A stretch of DNA of 64,000 bases from the NCBI GenBank assembly GCA_021151685.1, contig JAGKWS010000006.1, forward strand, positions 71,803 to 135,802. The letters are read 5' to 3'. Origin of the DNA: Chitinophagaceae bacterium. GTDB lineage: Bacteria > Bacteroidota > Bacteroidia > Chitinophagales > Chitinophagaceae. The notes beneath the pieces were generated by a model. The model searched no databases. It worked only from the letters and a program-made list of their open reading frames with translations, and was not told the DNA's origin. Below are positions 18,045-27,750 of the stretch, in pieces. Numbering within the stretch: position 1 is the stretch's first letter; each line of letters opens with the position of its first letter. The position numbers and the translations under genes were made by a program.

Positions 18045-18261
18045 TTCTCTTAACAAAAATGGGGGTGTACATTGGGTAGGTAGTATTGATTGTAGGTAAA
18101 GGTGATGTGCAGCGGCTTACCAGCCAAAAGCCCTTTACATGGCATATGCCACAAGTAGTATGATAGCCGCTATGTGGTATGTGATGTAACTGTAGATGCC
18201 CACCGGGAGCGGGTTTGGGCGGAAAAGTAGTGGTAGCGGTGAAGCTAAAAAAGCCTAAAAG

Positions 18262-18314
18262 TGTTCACTAAAACAGCTTGTTCAAGAAACGTGAACAAAT
18301 AAAAATAGTGAACA
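18262..18314. promoter_or_regulatory. Cluster of TGTTCAC/GTGAACA heptamers
   Basis: TGTTCAC at 18262-18268, palindrome CTTGTTCAAG at 18277-18286, GTGAACA at 18291-18297 and again at 18308-18314. Four related half-sites in 53 bp, just beyond the 3' end of the Avs-like gene. It could be an operator or a set of hairpins; there is no adjacent gene start. Confidence 0.35.
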
Positions 18315-18451
18315 GGGCTGGTATAATGAGTATAAATGAGATGCTGGGCATAGTTTAGCTTTGTTTATGTATGCTATGGCAGACGGACACAGAGCAACAT
18401 TAGTATCCTGATTGCCGCTGAGCCCTTTGTTAAAGATATGGAGATAAAGCG

Positions 18452-21400
18452 TTATTCGTCATAGGCAGTTTGCTCTTTATGAAAAGAGTAAATTTGAAGT
18501 TGACCATTCTCGAAGCACAATATGCCTGAAAATAGCATCCTGTCCACGTAACTAACTCTTGGTCCGATGTCTTCTTTTTCGCCCCAGAAGTGCCATACTA
18601 TCTCTAATCCTCGATCTTTTAGTTTTGCATCAATTTTTTCCCGTTTTACAAGTAGACTTTGGTGAGGTTTTTCAAAAAAGGCGGCTGTATCAAAGCCAAT
18701 AATCTCGCCTGTCTTGTCATAGATGCATGCATCATTCTCACCGAATTCTGCAGATAGAAGTTCAAATAGATATTTGGATGGATATAAAATTTGATTCTTG
18801 CCGTTTGAGCAATCATATCCAGATTCGAAATTATATTCATCTGAACACATAATCACAGGAATTGTAGTATCACCGATGTCAATGTACGCGAATTCTTCCT
18901 TGTTGTATTGCTCTGCTTGATAAAACTCCCCTTTGTATGTGTGTGTATAGGATGGGTGCAATGGAATATTATCTCTTCCCCATAATAATCGCTCTTGTGC
19001 TTGTTGTATTAGTTTTAGTTTTGTTTCCTCTTTTACTATGAATGCTGTAACATCAGCCCATATATCTTTATGACCACTATTGTTTGAATTTTCCCCGACA
19101 TTTTTCTTTTGTTCCCATCGATAACTGCTATAAATTGTATAGAATTCAGCAGAAGTTTTTGATTCCTTCGGCAATATTAGTCTTCTAAAATCTGGGATAT
19201 CGTCAAAATGTTTTAACCATGTCTTGCGAGTTTCCGACCAATTATTATAATCGACGTTAAACCACCAATAATTTCGGTTATAGTTAGTGCTTATTTGCTC
19301 ACTTGTTGTCGAGATTTTATTTATAATGGTGGGGTCAATATTTCTTACATGTTCTTGCCAAGAACCCCTATATCCACTATTCGATTCTGAGTCGAGAAAT
19401 TTGTCATAATAATAGTAGTTGTCAGTAAGAAGAGCTAATATTTCGTATAACGCAATCCACTGATACTTTTTCCCAATTCTCTCCGCCTTTCTTGAATCTC
19501 TACCTTTTGAGTCTACTTTGCTATCGTATTGTCCAAAATAATCTTCACTCCACCCGATATCTAAAACTCGCTCAAGTATGTAGGCTTGTACTTTACCTAA
19601 GTCGAATCGACGCATGTTATATATGTTGTTGCTTGGTAGATTTTTAAGATACTCACTACCCAATTTGAACATTGCGAATTCTTTCGGACTCAGAGATGTT
19701 TCGAAATAGTTGTTGGCAATGGAGTGTATGTTATTATTCTCTTGCTCAACATCATCTGCTACTATTCCACGTTTCATATTCGATTGAGATTTGGAGTATA
19801 TCATTTCAACAGCATCTACGTACATGTTAAATGCTTCTTTATGTTCGTCGGTAAGTGTCTTTTTTATTTTTTCAAATGCCTTTTTTTCAGCGATGGAGTA
19901 TGCCGAGAATGAACTATAGCCAAAATTTGTGCCTATGATGTAACGTGAAAAGTCCCCATTATGTAATACAGAATCAACTATTTGATCAAGACCTCGTTCA
20001 TGATATAATAGAGAAGATTTCCTATCTCGATCAGATATCAATTCTAATAATTGATGCTTATCAGGGATTTGGGGGAACTTATAATTGAAGGGTGGGTATA
20101 GTTTTTTTCTACTACACTGTAAACTTATACCTCTATTTAATGCAAATTCTACAATTCCCTTACAATAGTCTCTTGTTACAATATTTATTGGGGGTAATCT
20201 CGACTTAAAGTATTTGTCATAAACATACTGCGCAATTGCTTTTTGTTGATTAGGATTGTGGCTAATGCGGGTAGTTGCCCCATAGATACCCGCTAGCACT
20301 CTTTCCAAAACATAAGGATCATTTACGTTCTCAAAAAGCACTAAAATGCTTTTCAATAAATGAGGTTTTGTCGAGAATAGAGACACAAAGCCTTTTGTCG
20401 CCTTATCTCGAATATATCTGTTTGAGTTTGTAAAAAACCAACTTAATGTAATTCCCAAGTTTAATGTGACCTCGTCATCAATATCAAATTGTTTTATGTC
20501 CTTGCTCCAACACCACTCAATTATTCGTGTTACAGGGTTATTTCTATAATTAGTGTACAAACGGTCAATTGGGATGCTCCATGCTGCATCACGTAGATTT
20601 ATCGGCATCGACTGCAATAAGGAATGCAAAAAACGGGCATTCAGATAATTACCTTTATTTGCAGACAGCTGTAGTAATGTACTAAAAAAGATGTCTTCGT
20701 TTCCTTCTGAATTATACTCTTCAAGATGTTTTTTTATGTACACCCACATACTCTCAGTTATTGTGTGTGTCCTTCGCCACAAACAACTCTCTAAAGTAAT
20801 TTCATAGAGGTAATTGGCCGAGAAATGATTTAGTTCAATTGACATAACTTCATGTAATTCGATGCCATATTTCTCTGGCAATAGAATTGCAAGGGATGTA
20901 ATCAAGCCAGTGTTATATGCATTCAGATTGCCATCTCCATTTACAATTAAAGGATATATATATCCGTCTTTTTCAAACGTCTTTTTCAATTCTCCGAGGG
21001 CTATATTACCTAATAAATATTGCGCTTTGAAATGGTCAGTTATTCTCTCGTATGACAAAGTCACTCCATTAAGATACTGGCTTGCTTGCGTGTCGAAGTA
21101 TTGATTTTCTATTAGTAGACCTTCCTTAATTAGTTCGTCAATGTTGTTTTTTGTTGAACAATATGGAGCAAAAATCTCATCAACTTCTATGTTTGCCTTT
21201 TCGTAAGATATAAAGTAGTGATTTTCATTAAGATAGAGTCTTGTTAGTCGCTCAATTGCCTTTTGTACTAAATTGATACTCTTGGGGGAATATCTTAGCC
21301 TTTCCCCAATTTTTCTATTTATCCAATTAATATAGCCTTCGAAAACAGCAGTAATGCCGTCAAAGCCTTCTGGTATTCTATCAAGCGATAACCCTTGAAT

Positions 21401-22999
21401 TGTAGAACAGAATATCTTCAGAAAGAGTGGGTTGGAAAACTCGGAGTTTAGATAAGGAACTGTTTGTTGAATTCTATAATGATTGAAAAAACTCTTAATG
21501 GCTACATCTTCTATGCCTCGAAACCCTTCGTGTGTGATTTGAGGAAAGTTAAACCCATCTGGTAGTAAAACAGTGTCATAGTTGCTTCGATAGCTGATTA
21601 TTAATCCAATCCATTTGTAAGCACTGAATTCACTAATTAATGAATTAAGATTATCTTTCCAGACATATCTTCCTTTGCCTTCATTAATTCCATCAATTAT
21701 AAGAAAAAGACGTTCTTTTTTTGTTTGTGCAAATGCGTTTAGAGCAGAAAGATAATTGTCAAACGTAACTTGCGGACATAGGGTTTGCTGAATGAAATTC
21801 CGAGGAGGATAATCTGCAAATTTGGAGCCTAATAATAATATGCTAGCAATTCCATCTTCTCTTCTACTTAATGCTATGTCTGCCAAAAGGTGAGATTTAC
21901 CAACCCCCCATTTACCATTAAGTACAATGAGCTTAGAGTTGGTTACAATAAATATGTCACTATTCAGATATTTGTCAAATTCCCAAAGCAATTCTTCCAG
22001 TCCTCTCAGCTCATAACGTTCGGTATCATACCTACTTTTTCTGATTGTATAGTTATCGCCACTTGAATGAACAGAGCTCCTCTTTAGCCCTCTACTATTC
22101 TTATCCTGTTCCTCTCTTCCTACACAGTAGTTTAAGGCATCATTAGTAACTCGATACGCATTCTTTACAATCTTTATGATAGATTCTACTGGGATGTCCG
22201 TTGCTGGGGAGAAGTCTATTTGTTTGTATGCATGAAATAATGATATCCGGCTATAGGACAGCGCATTCTGATATTCATTTAATTCAGCTTTTAATTGAAG
22301 ACTTTCAGTAGTGTCGTCCAGCTTACGAAGCACTTTGTCAATTCGATCTGTAAAATCCTCCTGGAAAGCACTGTTTCTTGCAAGTGCATTAAATGGTCTT
22401 ACAATATTTTCAATTTTCAGGTTCAATGCAGAGTTGTACTTTGGCCCTAAGTCTTTAATGCTGTGGGTAAGCTGCAAATTCAATGCTTCTTCATTGATGT
22501 CTATTTCTTTGAAGAAGTATCGTCTAGTACCTGAGAGCTTACCAATGAGTAATTTTGACAACAATAAAGAACTATTCCATAAAATCAATTCTACTATTTT
22601 GCCCTTACTTGTCAGAATATATGATGTCCATTTTGACTTATATTGTTCCCACTTTTGATTTTGTGTTTGTTTTTTTCCTCTTCCATTAGAGAGGTTGTGC
22701 GGCACACAGATAAAGTACTTAGTAAGTTCTGGATAGGTTTCAATAGCTGAGTATAAAGAATCTTTAATGCAATTCCACTCAGTTGATTCCAATGTTTGAA
22801 AATACTTAGCTTGCCAACCCCATTTTGTCCCGTCATTCAACTCCCAAATACATTCAACTCCCCCGTCTGGCGTGCCAAATCTCTCGAAATGAACGAAGTC
22901 GATATTTTCTTCACACCTTGCTATTTGACAGACAAGTTCTTCGAATGCTGCATTTTGCGAGCCATTAAAAGAAATAATATTATGCCATTCTCTCTCCAT
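18452..22999 (-). CDS. Avs-like STAND NTPase with N-terminal Mrr-like nuclease domain
   Basis: 1515 residues. Residues 1-~170 look like an Mrr-type PD-(D/E)xK nuclease: Glu20 in AFEELVCQIA, D45-GG-VE49, and the QxK pair in GWQAKYF (63-65). A NACHT/STAND NTPase follows: Walker A VLNGKWGVGKSHLL at ~361, Walker B LFLIIDGINEG at ~431, and a sensor-like LIISYRSNYD at ~465. The remaining ~850 residues are probably helical repeats, the part that senses phage proteins in known Avs proteins. Nuclease-STAND-repeat order and size resemble Avs4. Markedly A/T-rich against its neighbours, so probably acquired. Alone, with no partner gene; start ATG at 22999. Avs subtype unproven. Confidence 0.78.
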   Translation of the reverse strand: MEREWHNIISFNGSQNAAFEELVCQIARCEENIDFVHFERFGTPDGGVECIWELNDGTKWGWQAKYFQTLESTEWNCIKDSLYSAIETYPELTKYFICVPHNLSNGRGKKQTQNQKWEQYKSKWTSYILTSKGKIVELILWNSSLLLSKLLIGKLSGTRRYFFKEIDINEEALNLQLTHSIKDLGPKYNSALNLKIENIVRPFNALARNSAFQEDFTDRIDKVLRKLDDTTESLQLKAELNEYQNALSYSRISLFHAYKQIDFSPATDIPVESIIKIVKNAYRVTNDALNYCVGREEQDKNSRGLKRSSVHSSGDNYTIRKSRYDTERYELRGLEELLWEFDKYLNSDIFIVTNSKLIVLNGKWGVGKSHLLADIALSRREDGIASILLLGSKFADYPPRNFIQQTLCPQVTFDNYLSALNAFAQTKKERLFLIIDGINEGKGRYVWKDNLNSLISEFSAYKWIGLIISYRSNYDTVLLPDGFNFPQITHEGFRGIEDVAIKSFFNHYRIQQTVPYLNSEFSNPLFLKIFCSTIQGLSLDRIPEGFDGITAVFEGYINWINRKIGERLRYSPKSINLVQKAIERLTRLYLNENHYFISYEKANIEVDEIFAPYCSTKNNIDELIKEGLLIENQYFDTQASQYLNGVTLSYERITDHFKAQYLLGNIALGELKKTFEKDGYIYPLIVNGDGNLNAYNTGLITSLAILLPEKYGIELHEVMSIELNHFSANYLYEITLESCLWRRTHTITESMWVYIKKHLEEYNSEGNEDIFFSTLLQLSANKGNYLNARFLHSLLQSMPINLRDAAWSIPIDRLYTNYRNNPVTRIIEWCWSKDIKQFDIDDEVTLNLGITLSWFFTNSNRYIRDKATKGFVSLFSTKPHLLKSILVLFENVNDPYVLERVLAGIYGATTRISHNPNQQKAIAQYVYDKYFKSRLPPINIVTRDYCKGIVEFALNRGISLQCSRKKLYPPFNYKFPQIPDKHQLLELISDRDRKSSLLYHERGLDQIVDSVLHNGDFSRYIIGTNFGYSSFSAYSIAEKKAFEKIKKTLTDEHKEAFNMYVDAVEMIYSKSQSNMKRGIVADDVEQENNNIHSIANNYFETSLSPKEFAMFKLGSEYLKNLPSNNIYNMRRFDLGKVQAYILERVLDIGWSEDYFGQYDSKVDSKGRDSRKAERIGKKYQWIALYEILALLTDNYYYYDKFLDSESNSGYRGSWQEHVRNIDPTIINKISTTSEQISTNYNRNYWWFNVDYNNWSETRKTWLKHFDDIPDFRRLILPKESKTSAEFYTIYSSYRWEQKKNVGENSNNSGHKDIWADVTAFIVKEETKLKLIQQAQERLLWGRDNIPLHPSYTHTYKGEFYQAEQYNKEEFAYIDIGDTTIPVIMCSDEYNFESGYDCSNGKNQILYPSKYLFELLSAEFGENDACIYDKTGEIIGFDTAAFFEKPHQSLLVKREKIDAKLKDRGLEIVWHFWGEKEDIGPRVSYVDRMLFSGILCFENGQLQIYSFHKEQTAYDE

Positions 23000-23207
23000 A
23001 AAAGTAAAGATAAGTTGTGTTCAAATTCTTTTGTCTGGTATATCTGCCACCCAAAAACCTTGTTCTACTTTATCCAACGTTCCCATCTGTAACAGAGCTA
23101 CAATAACGATATGATAATTTATGGGTATGCGGTTAGCTCCTTAAGCACACCCACGAAAAAAATACCCACTCCCACTATCAATAACACTTCATAAAGGGTT
23201 TCTACGG

Positions 23208-23215
23208 TATTTTTG
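23208..23215 (+). promoter_or_regulatory. -7 box TATTTTTG of the M16 peptidase gene
   Basis: TAnnTTTG match ending 16 nt before the ATG at 23232; implies a leader of about 10 nt. No convincing -33 element. Confidence 0.5.
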
Positions 23216-23231
23216 ATACCTAACCAATTTT

Positions 23232-26186
23232 ATGAGGAATCGTACAATGATAAGGGCGGCCTTCAAAGGGCTGCTGGTAGCCCTGCTGGTAGGGCATACG
23301 CCCCTGATGGCCAAGGACGATGGCAAGCACGACTGGGCCAATGGCCGGTCGGGCGGGTATAGCTACAAATACGTAACCGGCGATGCTACCAAAACCCGGT
23401 TTTATGTGCTACCCAATGGCCTTACGGTAATACTGAGCCCCACCACCCGCGAGCCCCGTATGCAGGTGTTTATAGCCGTAAAAGCCGGTAGCAAAACCGA
23501 CCCCGCTACCAATACCGGCCTAGCGCACTATCTGGAGCACATGATGTTTAAGGGCACCACCAGCTACGGTTCTATGGACTGGAAAAAGGAACAGCCCTAC
23601 ATCAATAAAATAAACAGCCTGTACGAGGAATACAACAAAACAAAGGACGAGGCAGCCCGAGCCGCCATTTACCACCGTATAGACTCTATAAGCGGGGTAG
23701 CCGCCAAATATGCCATTGCCAACGAGTACGATAAAATGATGGGTGCCATGGGTGCCAAGGGCAGCAATGCCTTTACATCGTTCGAGCAGACGGTGTATTT
23801 GGAAGACATCCCATCGAACGCTGTAGATAAATACCTGAAGGTGCAGGCCGAGCGTTTCCGCGAGCCGGTGTTCCGCATTTTCCATACCGAGTTGGAGGCC
23901 GTGTACGAAGAGAAGAACATAGGTATGGACAACGACAACCGCAAGGTGAACGAGCTGATGCTGGAAGAGCTGTTTCGCAACCACAACTACGGCAAGCAAA
24001 CTACTATTGGTACCATAGAGCACCTGAAAAACCCATCGCTGAAGGAAATACGCAACTACTACAACAAGTACTACGTACCCAACAATATGGGCATCATCAT
24101 ATCGGGCGACTTTGACCCCGATGTGATGATAAAGAAGGTAGATGACTACTTCTCCTTTATGCAAAAGAGCGAGGTGCCCAAGTATACCTTTGCGCCCGAG
24201 CAACCCATTACCACGCCTATAGAAAAGACGGTGCTGGGCCCCGATGCCGAGTTTACCACCATTGCCTACCGCATGCCGGGCATACACGAAAAAGATGCCC
24301 TGCTGGCCGACATTACCAGCCAGATACTGACCAATGGCAAGGCGGGGTTGATTGACCTGAATCTGGTAAAGAAGCAAAAACTGCTGCGCGCATTTGCCGG
24401 GGTAGATATACTGATAGACTATGGTTATATGTACCTGCGTGGCAACCCCACCATGGGCCAGACTGTAGAAGAGGTAAAAGACCTGATGCTGGGCGAAATA
24501 GAGAATCTGAAGAAGGGCAATTTTGATGATGGCTTGCTTACCTCTATCATCAACAATGCCAAGAAGGCCATGATGCAGCAAAACGAAAAGTACGATAACC
24601 GTGCCTACGCGCTCATGAGTGTATTCACATCGGAAGACGACTGGAAGGACAATGTAACCTATACCGAGCGTCTATCTAAAATTACCAAGGCCGATGTGGT
24701 AGCCTTTGCCAACAAATACTTTGGCAACAACTATGTAGCTGTGTACAAACGCAAGGGCGAGGATAAAAGCATTACCAAGGTGCCCAAGCCCCCTATTACT
24801 GCGGTAGAGACCAACAGAGATGCACAATCGCAGTTCCTGCGCATAGTAGACAAAATGCCGGTAGCTGCCGTAAAGCCCGTATGGCTGGACTATAATAAGG
24901 ACATAACCCGCAGCAATGTGGGCCCTGCCGAGGTGCTGTATGTACACAATGCCGAAAATGACCTCTTCAGGATGTCTTACCGCTACCGCACCGGTAACTG
25001 GAACGATAAGAAGATGGCCGTAGCCGCCCAGTACCTGCAGTTTTTGGGCACCGACAAGATGAGTGCTGAGGAAATATCGAGAGAATTCTACAAGCTGGCG
25101 TGCAGTTTCAGCATCAAGGCCGATAATGAGTACACCACCGTATCGCTGGAGGGCTTGCAGGAAAACTTTGACAAGGCCGCTATGCTGCTGGAGGACCTGC
25201 TGACCAATTGCAAAACCGATGAAGAAGCACTGACGGCCCTGAAAGCACGTATGAACAAGAGCCGTGCCGATGCCCGCAACAACAAAATGGCCATTATGCA
25301 GGGGCTGGTGAGCTATGCGCGCTATGGCGCCAACAACCCCTTCAACTATGTGCTGAGCGATGCCGAGCTGAACGCATTGAAGAGCAACGAGCTGACGGCA
25401 CTGATACACGGTCTATCGGCCGTGAGCCACCGCATACTGTATTACGGGCCTGCTACCATTGGTGGGCTCACCACATCGCTGCGCAGCACACACCGTGTGC
25501 CGGGTATGTTTGCCGCAGTACCGGCACCGGCAGTGTTCAACTTCAGCGAGCAAACAGCCAATCAGGTATTGTTTGCCGACTATGATATGGTGCAGGCCGA
25601 AATACGCTGGGTGCGCAATGTGCCCAACTACAATGTGGGCATGCAGCCGGTAATAGATGTGTTCAACAACTACTTTGGTGGCAATATGGGTGCGCTGGTT
25701 TTTCAGACCATACGCGAGAGTAAGGCATTGGCCTATTCTACCAACGCCTTTGTGATGGCCCCGCAAAAGCGCGAAGACCCCGGTTTTGTATCGGCCTATG
25801 TGGGTTGTCAGGCCGATAAGTTCAATGAATCGGTAGCGGCCATGAACGAGTTGCTAAACGATCTGCCTGCCGTGCAGAACAACCTGCAAACAGCCAAGAG
25901 CGGTCTGAAAAACGATCTGGAGACAGAGCGCATCACTCAGGACGAAATTATCAACAGCTTTCTGGCTGCCGAAATGCGTGGCGTAACCGAAGACCTGCGC
26001 AAAGCTACTTACGAGGCTACAGACAAACTGGAATACAACGACCTGAAGAAGTTTCACGTAGCGCAGATGTCGGGCAAGCCCTTTACGTACTGCATAGTAG
26101 CCTCTGAGAAAAAGGTGAATATGGACGATGTAAAGAAATGCGGCCCGGTAAAGAAACTGTCGCTGAACGAGATATTTGGGTATTAG
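23232..26186 (+). CDS. M16-family zinc metallopeptidase
   Basis: 984 residues with a signal peptide (AFKGLLVALLVGHTPLMA). The inverted zinc motif HxxEH is in LAHYLEHMMFKGT (~residues 97-101), with the distal Glu in the ELEAVYEEKNIG segment. A second M16 half runs from ~550 (LQFLGTDKMSAEEI, ...FQTIRESKALAYSTNAF) and lacks the zinc motif, as in single-chain two-repeat M16 proteins. Likely a periplasmic oligopeptidase. An alternative ATG at 23247 exists. Monocistronic; it ends just before a strong bidirectional terminator. Confidence 0.9.
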   Translation: MRNRTMIRAAFKGLLVALLVGHTPLMAKDDGKHDWANGRSGGYSYKYVTGDATKTRFYVLPNGLTVILSPTTREPRMQVFIAVKAGSKTDPATNTGLAHYLEHMMFKGTTSYGSMDWKKEQPYINKINSLYEEYNKTKDEAARAAIYHRIDSISGVAAKYAIANEYDKMMGAMGAKGSNAFTSFEQTVYLEDIPSNAVDKYLKVQAERFREPVFRIFHTELEAVYEEKNIGMDNDNRKVNELMLEELFRNHNYGKQTTIGTIEHLKNPSLKEIRNYYNKYYVPNNMGIIISGDFDPDVMIKKVDDYFSFMQKSEVPKYTFAPEQPITTPIEKTVLGPDAEFTTIAYRMPGIHEKDALLADITSQILTNGKAGLIDLNLVKKQKLLRAFAGVDILIDYGYMYLRGNPTMGQTVEEVKDLMLGEIENLKKGNFDDGLLTSIINNAKKAMMQQNEKYDNRAYALMSVFTSEDDWKDNVTYTERLSKITKADVVAFANKYFGNNYVAVYKRKGEDKSITKVPKPPITAVETNRDAQSQFLRIVDKMPVAAVKPVWLDYNKDITRSNVGPAEVLYVHNAENDLFRMSYRYRTGNWNDKKMAVAAQYLQFLGTDKMSAEEISREFYKLACSFSIKADNEYTTVSLEGLQENFDKAAMLLEDLLTNCKTDEEALTALKARMNKSRADARNNKMAIMQGLVSYARYGANNPFNYVLSDAELNALKSNELTALIHGLSAVSHRILYYGPATIGGLTTSLRSTHRVPGMFAAVPAPAVFNFSEQTANQVLFADYDMVQAEIRWVRNVPNYNVGMQPVIDVFNNYFGGNMGALVFQTIRESKALAYSTNAFVMAPQKREDPGFVSAYVGCQADKFNESVAAMNELLNDLPAVQNNLQTAKSGLKNDLETERITQDEIINSFLAAEMRGVTEDLRKATYEATDKLEYNDLKKFHVAQMSGKPFTYCIVASEKKVNMDDVKKCGPVKKLSLNEIFGY

Positions 26187-26201
26187 ACTCGTTTGTATGT
26201 T

Positions 26202-26244
26202 ACAACAAGAGAGGGGCTCGCAATGCGAGCCCCTCTCTTGTTGT
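26202..26244. terminator. Perfect 20-bp bidirectional terminator
   Basis: Arms 26202-26221 and 26225-26244 are exact complements around the 3-nt loop AAT, with A-rich outer left and T-rich outer right ends. It separates the convergent M16 and pheS genes and can stop both. Confidence 0.9.
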
Positions 26245-26263
26245 ATGATTGTACAATTGTTGT

Positions 26264-27292
26264 CTATAGTTTCTGAAACTGTCGCAGGAAGCGTACGTCG
26301 TTCTGAGAATACAGGCGCAGGTCGTTTACCTGATACTTTATTTGGGTGATGCGCTCTACGCCCATACCAAAGGCAAAGCCGGTATACACCTCGGGGTCTA
26401 TACCAAAGTTGCGCAGCATATTGGGGTGTACCATGCCGCAGCCCAGTATCTCTACCCAGCCGCTATGCTTGCATAGGCCGCAACCACTGCCGCCACATAC
26501 GGTGCAGGATATATCCATCTCGGCACTTGGCTCGGTGAAGGGGAAGTACGATGGGCGGAAGCGCACCTTGGTATCGGGGCCAAACATCTCGGTAACAAAG
26601 TAGTAGAGTGTTTGTTTCAGGTCGGCAAACGATACATCCTTATCTATATACAACCCCTCGCACTGGTGAAAGAAGCAGTGCGCGCGGGCCGAAATGGTTT
26701 CGTTGCGGTACACACGGCCGGGGCATATAACTCGTACCGGCACCTGCGTACTTTCCATAATGCGGGCCTGCACCGATGAGGTATGGGTACGCAGCACCCA
26801 GTCGGGGTTACGTGCCACATAAAAGGTATCCTGCATGTCGCGGGCGGTATGGTTCTCCGGCATATTCAGCGAGGTAAAGTTGTGCCAGTCGTCCTCTATT
26901 TCGGGGCCGGTAGCCACGCTGAAGCCTATTTTCTCGAAGATGGATACAATTTCGTTTTCTACCACACGCAGCGGATGGCGGGTGCCGGCAGGTATAGGCG
27001 TGCCGGGCATAGATACATCGGTCCTGGGCAAAGCTGCTTCTGCGGCTGCCGCAGCTATGTGTTCAAATTCGGCAAAACGTCCTTCGGCCAGTTGTTTGAA
27101 GCCATTGAGCATCATACCAGCCTCCTTGCGTTCTTCGGCGGGTACGTTCTTTATTTCCTGCGCCAGTGTTTTCACCAAACCTTTGGCACTGAGGAAACGC
27201 ATGCGGTACGCTTCCAGATCGGCCGGGCTGGCAGGTGCAAAGGCATTTATTTCCTGCGTCAGTTGTTCTATTTGTTCTTTCAGAGATGCCAT
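26264..27292 (-). CDS. pheS: Phenylalanine-tRNA ligase alpha subunit
   Basis: 342 residues from the ATG complementing 27290-27292. Coiled-coil N-terminus (SLKEQIEQLTQEINA), then the class II catalytic core: motif 2 region TSSVQARIMESTQVPVRVICPGRVYRNE, motif TEPSAEMDISCTVC and motif 3 GFAFGMGVERIT. Contains the usual CxxC...C cluster (CTVCGGSGCGLC). It charges tRNA-Phe together with PheT, which is not in the window. A 37-codon upstream extension of the frame is discarded: it contains the promoter and reads non-coding. Confidence 0.96.
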   Translation of the reverse strand: MASLKEQIEQLTQEINAFAPASPADLEAYRMRFLSAKGLVKTLAQEIKNVPAEERKEAGMMLNGFKQLAEGRFAEFEHIAAAAAEAALPRTDVSMPGTPIPAGTRHPLRVVENEIVSIFEKIGFSVATGPEIEDDWHNFTSLNMPENHTARDMQDTFYVARNPDWVLRTHTSSVQARIMESTQVPVRVICPGRVYRNETISARAHCFFHQCEGLYIDKDVSFADLKQTLYYFVTEMFGPDTKVRFRPSYFPFTEPSAEMDISCTVCGGSGCGLCKHSGWVEILGCGMVHPNMLRNFGIDPEVYTGFAFGMGVERITQIKYQVNDLRLYSQNDVRFLRQFQKL

Positions 27293-27298
27293 GACCCG

Positions 27299-27306
27299 CA
27301 AAGATA
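27299..27306 (-). promoter_or_regulatory. -7 box TATCTTTG of pheS
   Basis: TAnnTTTG match on the minus strand (plus strand CAAAGATA), exactly 6 nt before the pheS ATG; leaderless transcript expected. Confidence 0.65.
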
Positions 27307-27750
27307 TTATATGACAGCATAGCAATGGCAAGTTGTGTAGATATATGCACGAAAAACGGGCGTTGCCCGTGTTAACTATGTAATAAGTTTTGTATTTGTA
27401 CACATCTCTGCGCTACCTGTACCCTGTATCGGTATAGAGGTGAAGGGGGTGCATAAAGCAGTTGTGTTGCTGCATTTTTGCCGTTTAGTGTGTTTGTAAT
27501 CAGTGTTTTATGTTGATGCTGTTTTTATATTTATGCAAGTGTAGTGATGGCCGACATAAGGGTTGTACTGCATATTGTGGCAATTGTATGACAGCAACTT
27601 TTGTCATTTTAACGAAAATTTCAGCAAAGATTCCGCAAGACTTTTATTTTTTATATTAAATCATATCTTTGCACCCCTCGCAGGACTGGGTTTTCCTATG
27701 TCCCTGCGTTTGTATTTGTTGCTTAACCAGATTAATATCAAGAAAAACCT
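27307..27750. other. Intergenic stretch between pheS and secDF
   Basis: About 440 bp between divergent genes. It holds the pheS promoter at one end and the secDF promoter and ~70-nt leader at the other. The middle is A/T-rich with no gene or clear structure that I can see. Confidence 0.5.
27664..27671 (+). promoter_or_regulatory. -7 box TATCTTTG of secDF
   Basis: TAnnTTTG match 79 nt before the ATG at 27751, giving a leader of roughly 70 nt, unusually long for this window. The leader has no start codon in frame that would extend the protein. Confidence 0.55.

Larger units (their letters stand above)
17341..18451. other. 1.1-kb non-coding stretch between the Ig-repeat gene and the Avs-like gene
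   Basis: Contains the G/T-rich repeat array (17535-18044), a cluster of GTGAACA/TGTTCAC heptamers (18262-18314) and a TAGCTTTG box at 18356-18363 on the plus strand that leads into no gene I can support. A minus-strand frame spans the array but its lack of stops is explained by base composition. Confidence 0.6.

Noticed and set aside
17425..18072. 215-residue minus-strand frame across the repeat array, with apparent ~57-63 residue protein repeats
   Set aside because: The minus strand is A/C-rich, so stop codons are rare by composition. One unit carries a 1-nt shift in the repeat reading, and the residues (H, T, N, P) follow from base bias. DNA-level hairpins explain the repeats better.
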